Positions 7,567 to 14,511 of a DNA stretch of 15,723 nucleotides are shown here, piece by piece. The number at the start of each line of letters is the position of its first letter. Position 1 is the stretch's first letter. The translations under genes were made by a program, and so were the position numbers. Origin of the DNA: Bacillota bacterium (GTDB taxonomy: Bacteria > Bacillota > Sulfobacillia > RBS10-35 > JAJYVM01); assembly GCA_021792015.1 (NCBI GenBank), contig JAJYVM010000035.1, positions 1-15,723 on the forward strand. The letters run 5' to 3'. Under the pieces are notes generated by a model. The model did no database searches, was not told where the DNA came from, and worked only from the letters and a program-made list of their open reading frames with translations.

Positions 7567-8220
7567 TTGACCGAGCGCATCGAGCTCGCCGAGCCTGTGC
7601 TCCGCGCCAACGACATCGTCGCCCGGCGCGTGCGCCGCCTGCTGGAGGAGGCCGGCGTGTACGCCTTCAACCTGATCTCGTCGCCGGGCTCGGGCAAGAC
7701 CAGCCTGCTGGTGCGCCTGCTGGAGATGCTGCGCGGCGAGCTGCGCATGCTCGTCCTGGTCGGCGACGTGCAGACGGACAACGACGCCCGCCGCCTGCGC
7801 CATACGGGGGTGGAGGCTGTGCAGATCGTCACCGGCGGCACGTGCCACCTGGAGGCGCCATCCATCGAGCGTCAGCTGATCGGAAGACGCCTGGCGGAGC
7901 TGGACCTGCTGATCATCGAGAACGTGGGCAACCTCGTCTGCCCGACCGGCTACGACCTGGGCGAGGACGCCAAGGTCGTGGCGCTATCGGTCGCCGAGGG
8001 CGACGACAAGCCGGAGAAGTACCCGGGCATCTTCGCCAGGGCCGACGCCGTCCTGCTGACGAAGACCGACCTGCTGCCCCACGTGCCGTTCGACCCCAGG
8101 GCGGCCGAGGGCCACATCCGCCGCCTGCAGCCCGACGTGCCGATCTTTCCAGTGTCCGCCCTGCGCGATGAGGGCGTGGCGGCCTTCGCGGACTGGATCC
8201 GCGCGCGGGCCGGCCGCTGA
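7567..8220 (+). CDS. hypB: Hydrogenase nickel-incorporation GTPase HypB
   Basis: HypB is a SIMIBI-class GTPase that drives nickel delivery with HypA. The 217-residue protein has P-loop SPGSGKTS (K44), GDVQTDNDA, the interface metal site TGGTCHL (C93/H94), NVGNLVCPTGYDLGED with C125, and the G4 motif TKTD at 165-168. It lacks both the N-terminal CxxCGC high-affinity nickel motif and the His-rich tract of some HypB proteins. It is therefore the short form, relying on the C/H metal site. The start is TTG, with GGAGG 9 nt upstream inside the end of hypA. The gene ends 36 bp before a broken transposase, and the usual hypF, hypD and hypE partners do not follow. Confidence 0.95.
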   Translation: MTERIELAEPVLRANDIVARRVRRLLEEAGVYAFNLISSPGSGKTSLLVRLLEMLRGELRMLVLVGDVQTDNDARRLRHTGVEAVQIVTGGTCHLEAPSIERQLIGRRLAELDLLIIENVGNLVCPTGYDLGEDAKVVALSVAEGDDKPEKYPGIFARADAVLLTKTDLLPHVPFDPRAAEGHIRRLQPDVPIFPVSALRDEGVAAFADWIRARAGR

Positions 8221-8251
8221 CCCGGACGGGCCGGGCGGCAATGAAATCATA

Positions 8252-8271
8252 GGGCGCCGGCCCGGGCGCCC
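8252..8271. terminator. Hairpin downstream of hypB
   Basis: A 7-bp inverted repeat GGGCGCC / GGCGCCC with a 6-nt loop begins 31 nt after the hypB stop. It has no T-tract, so it may be a weak terminator or simply GC-rich sequence at the edge of the transposase remnant. Confidence 0.3.
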
Positions 8272-8809
8272 GCGGCGGCCCTCGCCGACACCGCCGACGT
8301 AGCCGCCTCCCATCTCGACCGGCCGGCCGAGCAGGCAGGTGCCCTCTCGCTGGCCCGTGGCCTTGCGGGTACGCCGCAGCATGTACCAAGCCGTCTGCTG
8401 ACGGACGCCCAACTGCTTGCCCAGCTCCACGTTTGGCCTGGCTGACGAGGAAGAAGGCCAGAAACCACGTGGTCAGGGGCGGGGTGCCGCCATGCATGAC
8501 GGTACCGGCCGTGGCGGAGGCCTGGTCGTGACAGTCCAGGCACTGCCGCAGGTGGCGGGTGGCGATGGCCGGGACGCGGCGGCTACCGCACTTGAGGCAG
8601 CGGAAGGCCTCGGGCCGGCGCTGCCGGAACAGCTTGCCGCGCCTTGGCGCCACCTCCGCACCGGTGGTCGCCGGCAGCCTGCCCGAACGCCCGCTCCGTA
8701 TCCACTCCATCTCGCCCGCCTGGGTCGCCCGCACGGCACTGCTCTGGATAATGGCCTCGTCCGCCAGCATGGTGTCCCCCGTGGGATGCCGGCACTCCTC
8801 GACGGTCAT
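8256..8809 (-). pseudogene. Truncated, frameshifted IS1595-type transposase
   Basis: The frame starting near 8809 carries a zinc-ribbon (C at about 8599 and 8590, then 8542 and 8533). It is followed by SATAGTVMHG and LTTWFLAFFLVSQAK, the characteristic N-terminal region of IS1595-family transposases. At about 8430-8434 the reading frame changes: the next conserved segment, ELGKQLGVRQQTAWYMLRR, lies in another frame with a few residues lost. The first catalytic region should read VEMDETYVGG but reads VEMGGGYVGG (about 8296-8316), losing the catalytic Asp. The rest of the DDE domain is missing, and sequence passes into the hypB 3' flank. No terminal inverted repeats were found. The segment from about 8640 to 8809 is open but has no convincing family match. 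The product cannot be an active transposase. Confidence 0.8.
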
Positions 8810-8815
8810 GGCCGG

Positions 8816-9259
8816 CTAGGACCGGAGCGAGACCAGGCGCCCCGCGGGGGCGGCCGGCACGAGGATGAGGGGCACGTCCAGCCGGCCGACGCGGCCGGGC
8901 GCCAAGCCCACCACGACGGCCGCGTACGCGTCCTGGCGCAGCTCGGCGCGGATCTCCCGCGTCAGGTCGCCGGAGCGGACGCGCGTGCGGATCCGCCGCT
9001 CGGGCAGGTCCAGGGCCGCAAACACCTCGTCCAGCGTCTGCTCGGCCCGCTGGGCGTGCAGCCGCTCGGCCAGCCCGAAGTCGAGGGCATCCTCACTCCA
9101 CCAGGCCACCACCGGCGGACGCAACAGGCAGAGGACCGTCACGGCCGCCGCCGGGTCGGCGCCACGCAGCCAGCGGGCCGCGATGCGGCCGTCCTCGCCG
9201 CCACGGGTCACGAGCAGGTACCGGCGGGCGCGCAGTTGCCACGGGCGCGGGCTGGTCAT
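8816..9259 (-). CDS. Universal-stress-protein-like protein lacking the nucleotide loop
   Basis: The 147-residue protein follows the alternating strand/helix pattern of the UspA fold: YLLVTRGGED near the start, VTVLCLLRPP as strand 2, a long helix (LAERLHAQRAEQTLDEVFAAL), RIRTRVRSGDLTREI, then AAVVVGLAP and VPLILVP as the last strands. The phosphate-binding loop of ATP-binding Usp proteins (GxxG followed by GS/T) is collapsed to GLAPGRVGRLDVP, so nucleotide binding is doubtful. The function is unknown. GGAGG at 9268-9272 is 7 nt from the ATG at 9259, preferred over a GTG at 9265. It stands alone between the islet and the transposase remnant, whose open frame begins 7 nt after its stop codon. 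Confidence 0.65.
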   Translation of the reverse strand: MTSPRPWQLRARRYLLVTRGGEDGRIAARWLRGADPAAAVTVLCLLRPPVVAWWSEDALDFGLAERLHAQRAEQTLDEVFAALDLPERRIRTRVRSGDLTREIRAELRQDAYAAVVVGLAPGRVGRLDVPLILVPAAPAGRLVSLRS

Positions 9260-9280
9260 GGCCACCGCCTCCGCCCCCAG

Positions 9281-9300
9281 GCTAACGCCCCGCTGTTAGC
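9281..9300. promoter_or_regulatory. Inverted repeat upstream of the Usp-like gene
   Basis: GCTAAC and GTTAGC form a 6-bp inverted repeat with an 8-nt spacer, 9 nt upstream of the Usp-like gene's ribosome binding site. It could be an operator or leader hairpin. No convincing -35/-10 pair accompanies it. The remaining gap to 9541 shows lower GC and no supported gene. Confidence 0.25.
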
Positions 9301-9541
9301 GAACCTTTGTGGATGGGTGAAGGTTGTGCGGGTGGGGGGCGCTCTTCAGTCACACTCACGGTATGGACGGTCATCCAGTCATGTCGGACTATTGCCGCCA
9401 AGCCACATTGGACCTGGAACAGGCGGTAGGCTCAAGCCCCGGGCTGGCCAATCTCGCCGCCCTGATCCTGGGATCGTCTGGTGCGGTATCGCGCGGGCCA
9501 TCGAGTTAAGGCGGGGTCGCAGTGCCGCGAACGAACTGAGA

Positions 9542-10213
9542 TCACTGCGCCAAAGCGGTGAGGAAGCGCCGTAGGCCGTCAAACGGCGTAGAATCAAAGT
9601 TCCAGATGCCGGCAGCGGCCGCGACCGCAGTCGACATGTCGGGCCGAGGCGCGAAGGCAGCTACATAGGCGCCGACCTGACGCTTATGGCGGCGCTCGAC
9701 CGGCTCCTCCCTGCCCGATGCGGCTCGGTCGATGAACTGATGCGTCATCGCAGCATTCGCGCTGGTTTCCACGGAACGCCAGCATAGCGACTCGACGCCG
9801 CCCGCGCCATCCTCCGGCACCACGTAAAACCCCCCGGAAAAGGGCACCGCTTCCGCGAGCGCACCCATCATGACCGTTACCAAGCCAAGAAGCTCCAACG
9901 CGTCACGCGCGCTCTGGGCCGCGGCCGCGGCATCCTCCCCAGCGTCACGGATAAGCCCCACCCTCAGAGAGGCCATCCGGCCGCCGTACTTGGCATAAAG
10001 CGCGCGACACGTTCGGACGGCCTCACGAAATGAGCCAGTGCCGCCCACACCGGCGAACACCACATTGTCATCACACCCGACCCTCTTGGCGAGGGCGGAG
10101 TAAAGTTGCTCGTCCCGGGTGCTTTCCACCAATACAATGGATGGCGGGAGCGCGTGCCCACTCTCGAAGGCCGCGTCGATTGCCGCTAGCGAGGATGGCC
10201 CTGCCGGTACCAA
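9542..10213 (-). CDS. DUF3226 TOPRIM-like protein (candidate effector nuclease)
   Basis: The 223-residue protein matches my recollection of DUF3226, a TOPRIM-related family. It has an N-terminal strand SIVLVES with Glu30 in the TOPRIM Glu position, a glycine turn AGVGGTGSF, and the second acidic motif VGLIRDAGED (D90, E93, D94) followed by the family's QSARDAL helix. The C-terminal helical region KRQVGAYVAAF ... AGIWNFDSTPFDGLRRFL is the most diagnostic part. The usual second acidic residue after DA is Gly92. The start is TTG, with GAGGG (10222-10226) 8 nt upstream. This ribosome binding site overlaps the stop of the upstream ATPase gene, so the two are translationally coupled. By analogy with OLD, Gabija and PARIS (AriB DUF4435) systems, it may be a nuclease released or controlled by the ATPase. 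That is inference. Confidence 0.85.
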   Translation of the reverse strand: MVPAGPSSLAAIDAAFESGHALPPSIVLVESTRDEQLYSALAKRVGCDDNVVFAGVGGTGSFREAVRTCRALYAKYGGRMASLRVGLIRDAGEDAAAAAQSARDALELLGLVTVMMGALAEAVPFSGGFYVVPEDGAGGVESLCWRSVETSANAAMTHQFIDRAASGREEPVERRHKRQVGAYVAAFAPRPDMSTAVAAAAGIWNFDSTPFDGLRRFLTALAQ

Positions 10214-10221
10214 TTCGCTAG

Positions 10222-10226
10222 CCCTC
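10222..10226 (-). promoter_or_regulatory. Coupled ribosome binding site for the DUF3226 gene
   Basis: GAGGG on the minus strand overlaps the TGA stop (10225-10227) of the ATPase gene and lies 8 nt before the TTG at 10213. It supports that non-ATG start and implies re-initiation by ribosomes finishing the ATPase. Confidence 0.55.
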
Positions 10227-11298
10227 AGCGGAGTTCAACCCCAAAGCTAAGCGCCGCCCGCGCGTCCTCACCGTCAAAGCGAGCAACCGCTACGTGGCCG
10301 TTCTTGCCACGATCCAGACGCCAAGCCGCGGCGGTCGTATCGTCGGGAGTCAACGCAGCGCGAAGAAACTCTACGCTATGGGTGACGGCGAACAACTGAA
10401 TTCCACTTGCTTTTGAAAACGACCCGAGGGTCGACCATAGCTCAGCATAGTGGGAGTAGTGAAGGCCGTTCTCGATCTCGTCGATCAGAATGACTTCAGC
10501 CTTGCAACTCAAGACCTCAAGCATGTAAGTCACAGCCCGGCGGAAGCCATCACCCAGCAGGTCGAGTGGCATGACGCCGCCCTCGGATCCCAAGTCTGCA
10601 TTAAGTCGTGGGTACGGATCCACGGTAATGAGTAGCCGTCGCAGCCTGGGCTCAATCGGCTGCAAAGCCTCAATGAGGCGCTGTACTTGGTCAGCACCGC
10701 TGGCTTGAACTGCCCCGAACGCTGCGCAGTCCTGCTCGTGGCTGCCGTAACCAGCTAGGTACGCTCCAGTGGGGACAGGCGGTTTCAGCGTTGGAAACGC
10801 CTGGAGCGAATTGTCCGCCGACCAGAAGAGGCTGTGGTTCCAACGAGTCTGAGAGACTTCCGAATCATCAATGCTAAGTTGGACGTCCAAGACCGCCTGG
10901 GACACGGAAGACGGACCCAAGGCAAGACCAGACTGAGCATCTGGGCGTATGGCGATTGGCACAGCACCCTTGGGTTCAGCCTCGGTCAGCCGCACGCTCC
11001 AACGATGGGGCACGGCATCCGCCTGCACATCAATGCGGAGGCTATTGGTCGGTCGCTGCTGTGGAAACAGGTCTCGCCACGGAGGCGTTCCCTGTGCAGT
11101 CCGGAATGGTGGGCGTTGACGGTGCGTGACCAGCCAGGCGACGTGGTGGGCCACCGGGTTTAGAGCGAGAAAGATGGCCTCGAGCACAGACGTCTTACCG
11201 ACTCCGTTTGTGCCGGTGAGCAGGTTTGTCTGCGCGATATCGGTCATCTGCATGTCGCTGATGTCGCGGAAATTGTGAATGATCACCGAACGCAACAA
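10225..11298 (-). CDS. AAA15/21-type (ABC/SMC-like) ATPase
   Basis: The 357-residue protein is an ABC-class ATPase of the OLD/RecF-like type. It starts with the family opening VIIHNFRDI. Walker A is GTNGVGKT at 29-36 (K35), the signature-like segment LLGDGFRR is at 247-254, Walker B is VILIDEIENGLHYS (D273/E274), and the H-loop is AVTHS (H307). The insert between Walker A and the signature is short, with no coiled coil of SMC length. No TOPRIM domain is fused; that function is supplied by the adjacent DUF3226 gene. The start is one of two tandem TTG codons (11298 or 11295), preceded by GAGGTGG at 11305-11311. The gene has lower GC than its neighbours. It is probably the sensor/ATPase half of a two-gene defence-like module, but a housekeeping repair role cannot be excluded. 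Confidence 0.9.
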   Translation of the reverse strand: MLRSVIIHNFRDISDMQMTDIAQTNLLTGTNGVGKTSVLEAIFLALNPVAHHVAWLVTHRQRPPFRTAQGTPPWRDLFPQQRPTNSLRIDVQADAVPHRWSVRLTEAEPKGAVPIAIRPDAQSGLALGPSSVSQAVLDVQLSIDDSEVSQTRWNHSLFWSADNSLQAFPTLKPPVPTGAYLAGYGSHEQDCAAFGAVQASGADQVQRLIEALQPIEPRLRRLLITVDPYPRLNADLGSEGGVMPLDLLGDGFRRAVTYMLEVLSCKAEVILIDEIENGLHYSHYAELWSTLGSFSKASGIQLFAVTHSVEFLRAALTPDDTTAAAWRLDRGKNGHVAVARFDGEDARAALSFGVELR

Positions 11299-11307
11299 CG
11301 ATAGCCA

Positions 11308-11323
11308 CCTCGCTTCCCCGAGG
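11308..11323 (-). promoter_or_regulatory. Leader hairpin overlapping the ATPase ribosome binding site
   Basis: On the minus strand CCTCG and CGAGG form a 5-bp stem with a 6-nt loop. The 3' arm shares GAGG with the ribosome binding site GAGGTGG, so the structure could dampen translation. The stem is short and may be incidental. Confidence 0.3.
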
Positions 11324-11352
11324 CAAGGTCAGATCTACGCTTCGCCTTCACC

Positions 11353-11358
11353 AGTATA
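11353..11358 (-). promoter_or_regulatory. Possible -10 element for the ATPase/DUF3226 operon
   Basis: TATACT on the minus strand lies about 55 nt upstream of the TTG start and is the only AT-rich -10-like hexamer in this gap. A matching -35 is not apparent, since the position 17 bp upstream reads AAGCGC. The rest of 11299-11491 holds no gene. Confidence 0.35.
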
Positions 11359-11465
11359 GATCCGCGCCTGCACCCGCGCTTCCAGGTGTCCGTCAGGGCC
11401 ACGTCACCCCGGCCACCCTTGCAGGCACATAGAGCTTCTGCCTCCGGCGGCTCGGTGAAGGTTGC

Positions 11466-11480
11466 GTTGCCGCCGGCAAC
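11466..11480. terminator. Hairpin after fadE
   Basis: GTTGCC / GGCAAC form a 6-bp stem with a 3-nt loop 11 nt beyond the fadE stop. It could mark the 3' end of the fad operon, but there is no U-tract, and the flanking 11-bp repeat of the islet lies immediately beside it. Confidence 0.4.
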
Positions 11481-11491
11481 ACGGCCGCCGC

Positions 11492-13189
11492 CTACCCCGC
11501 CGTGTACCCCCCTGCCGCCAGCACCGCGCTGGCCACATCGCGCCGCAGGGCGATGGTCGGCACCGGCTCGCGCCGGCTCAGGCGCCGCAGGGCGCCGAGC
11601 GCCGTCAGCCGCGCGTCGCCGTCGTAGAGGAACGTCATCGCGTCGCGCGCGCCCGCCTCCACCCGCGCGCAGGCCGCCTCCTGGACCAGCGCCGCCATCG
11701 CGCCCTGCAGGGCGGAGCCCGTCTGGCCGGCCCTCACCAGGGCACTCTCCGCGGCGTACAGCTCGATCGCGGCGTCAGCCGCGATCCCCAACAGCTCCTG
11801 CTGCTCGGCCAATCCTTCACCGAACTTCATGGCCGCGGCGCCCGCCTCCAGCAGAAACGCCTTCTTGGCCGCCGCCAGCGGGCTCGCCGGGACCGTGCCG
11901 GCCGCCGCCTCGCGCTGGGCGGCCTCCGCCGCGGGCAGCAGGCCCAGGCGCCCCGACATCGCCCGCCGCAGCAGCTGGTCGGGGATCAGCAGGCGGTTGA
12001 TCTCGTTGCTGCCCTCGAAGATGCGGTTGATGCGCGCGTCCCGGTACAGGCGCTCCACCTCGTAGCCGCGGATGAAGCCGTTGCCGCCGTGGATCTGGAC
12101 CGCCTCGTCCACCACGAAGTCCAGGCCCTCGGAGCCATAGACCTTGTTGGCCGAGCACTCCAGGGCGTACTCGGCGATGGCGGCGGCCTTGTCGGCGGCG
12201 CCGGCCGCCAACTGCGCCTCGATCAGGGCCGCCGTGCGGTAGACCATGGACTCCAGGGCGAAGATGCGGGTGTTCATGTCCGCGAGCTTGCCCTGGATCA
12301 GGCCGTAGCTGGCGATGGGCTTGCCGAACTGCACCCGCTCGGCGGCGTAGGCCGTGGCCAGGGCCAACGCGTGCTTGGCCGAGCCGAGGCAGCCGGCACC
12401 GAGCTTGAAGCGGCCGATGTTCAGGATGTTGAAGGCGATGACGTGGCCGCGGCCGGCCTCGCCAAGGAGCTCGCCGCGGGCGCCGTCCAGGCGCAGCTGG
12501 CGGGTCGACGACCCGTGCAGCCCCATCTTCTGCTCCTCGGGGCCAAGCGCGACCCCCGGCTGGTCGCGCTCGACGATGAAGGCCGAGAAGCGCGCGCCGT
12601 CGATCTTCGCGTAGACGACGAAGACATCGGCGAAGCCGGAGTTGGTGATGAACTGCTTGGTCCCGGTCAGGCGATAGCCGTCGCCGTCCGCCGTGGCCAC
12701 CGTGCGGGCGGCCAGGGCATCGGACCCGGAGGTCGGCTCCGTCAGCGCGTAGGCGGCGATCTTCTCGCCGGAGGCCAGCAGCGGCAGCCACTTCCCCTTC
12801 TGGGCCGCGCTGCCGAAGAACGCGATGGGCAGGGTGCCGATGCCGGTGTGCGCCCCGACGGTCAGGGCAAAGCCGCCCCCGGGCGCCATCGTCTCCGTCA
12901 GCAGGGCGCCGGTGGCCATATCCAGGCCCAGGCCCCCATACTCGGCCGGCAGCTCGGCGCCCAGCATGCCAAGCTCTCCCGCCTGCTTGACCAGGCGGAC
13001 CGTCAGCGCGAAGTCGGGCGACTCGATGGCGTCCAGATGCGGCCGCACCTCGCGCTCCAGGTAGTCGCGCGCCGCCTCCGCCATCTGCCGCTGCTCCGCC
13101 GTGAGCCGCTCCGGGGTGAAGATCTCCCCCGGCTCCTCGATCAGAAACGCGCCGCCTCCCGGCACGACAAACCGCCTCCCCGCCTGCAT
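11492..13189 (-). CDS. fadE: Acyl-CoA dehydrogenase (FadE type)
   Basis: This FAD enzyme catalyses the first, trans-2-enoyl-CoA-forming step of beta-oxidation. From ATG 13189 the protein has 565 residues, near the length of Bacillus FadE and longer than short-chain ACADs because of a helical C-terminal extension of about 150 residues. It has the N-terminal ACAD helical domain (RLTAEQRQMAEAARDYLEREV), the central beta domain with YALTEPTSGSD and FITNSGFAD, and the C-terminal helices with RVQFGKPIASYGLIQGKLA and QIHGGNGFIRGYEVERLYRD. The probable catalytic base is E392 in RIFEGSNEINR. The frame is open further upstream, but that part is low-complexity Arg/Gly sequence overlapping the thiolase end, so the ATG just before the conserved region was chosen. 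It is the last gene of the fad operon, 86 bp after fadA. Confidence 0.94.
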   Translation of the reverse strand: MQAGRRFVVPGGGAFLIEEPGEIFTPERLTAEQRQMAEAARDYLEREVRPHLDAIESPDFALTVRLVKQAGELGMLGAELPAEYGGLGLDMATGALLTETMAPGGGFALTVGAHTGIGTLPIAFFGSAAQKGKWLPLLASGEKIAAYALTEPTSGSDALAARTVATADGDGYRLTGTKQFITNSGFADVFVVYAKIDGARFSAFIVERDQPGVALGPEEQKMGLHGSSTRQLRLDGARGELLGEAGRGHVIAFNILNIGRFKLGAGCLGSAKHALALATAYAAERVQFGKPIASYGLIQGKLADMNTRIFALESMVYRTAALIEAQLAAGAADKAAAIAEYALECSANKVYGSEGLDFVVDEAVQIHGGNGFIRGYEVERLYRDARINRIFEGSNEINRLLIPDQLLRRAMSGRLGLLPAAEAAQREAAAGTVPASPLAAAKKAFLLEAGAAAMKFGEGLAEQQELLGIAADAAIELYAAESALVRAGQTGSALQGAMAALVQEAACARVEAGARDAMTFLYDGDARLTALGALRRLSRREPVPTIALRRDVASAVLAAGGYTAG

Positions 13190-13247
13190 CGCCACATCCG
13201 GGCCGCAAGCCACCCAACCCCACGCGCACCTGCAGCAACCGGGGCCC

Positions 13248-13275
13248 GGCGGCGTGGGGCGGCGCCGGCGCCGCC

Positions 13276-13285
<10 letters not shown>
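13248..13285. repeat. 38-bp near-perfect palindrome between fadA and fadE
   Basis: Two 19-nt arms centred at 13266/13267 pair at every position but one, and that pair can be G-U in RNA. It contains the fadA stop codon and ends 58 bp before the fadE start. Such a GC-only stem may slow transcription, stabilise the upstream message or set unequal expression of the two genes. Confidence 0.6.
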
Positions 13286-14454
<1,169 letters not shown>

Positions 14455-14482
14455 AGCGTCATCCGTCCCTTCGCTCGTTCGT

Positions 14483-14508
14483 GAGGGCGCGCGATTCGCG
14501 CGCCCCTC
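14483..14508. repeat. Hairpin between fadN and fadA
   Basis: GAGGGCGCGCG and CGCGCGCCCCTC pair around an ATT loop. There are nine contiguous GC pairs, one bulged C and two closing pairs. It occupies nearly half of the 57-bp gap, just after the fadN stop and before the fadA ribosome binding region. Confidence 0.55.
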
Positions 14509-14511
14509 AAA

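Larger units (their letters stand above)
9316..11464. other. Low-GC islet carrying the ATPase/TOPRIM pair, flanked by an 11-bp direct repeat
   Basis: GC content and codon choice change visibly here: many AA-, TT- and CA-containing codons and TTG starts, against near-saturated GC third positions on both sides. The perfect 11-mer GGTGAAGGTTG occurs at 9316-9326 and 11454-11464 in the same orientation, close to both composition boundaries. Together these suggest acquisition of the two-gene module by transfer between fadE and the Usp-like gene. No integrase or tRNA is present, and an 11-bp match could be chance. Confidence 0.45.

Noticed and set aside
6990..7865. Upstream extension of hypC by nearly 300 codons in the same frame.
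   Set aside because: HypC function requires the N-terminal Met-Cys at 6989-6984. The extension runs antisense through hypA and hypB.
9324..9509. A 61-codon plus-strand frame in the gap between the Usp-like and DUF3226 genes.
   Set aside because: It has no ribosome binding site or recognisable similarity. The gap is treated as non-coding islet edge.
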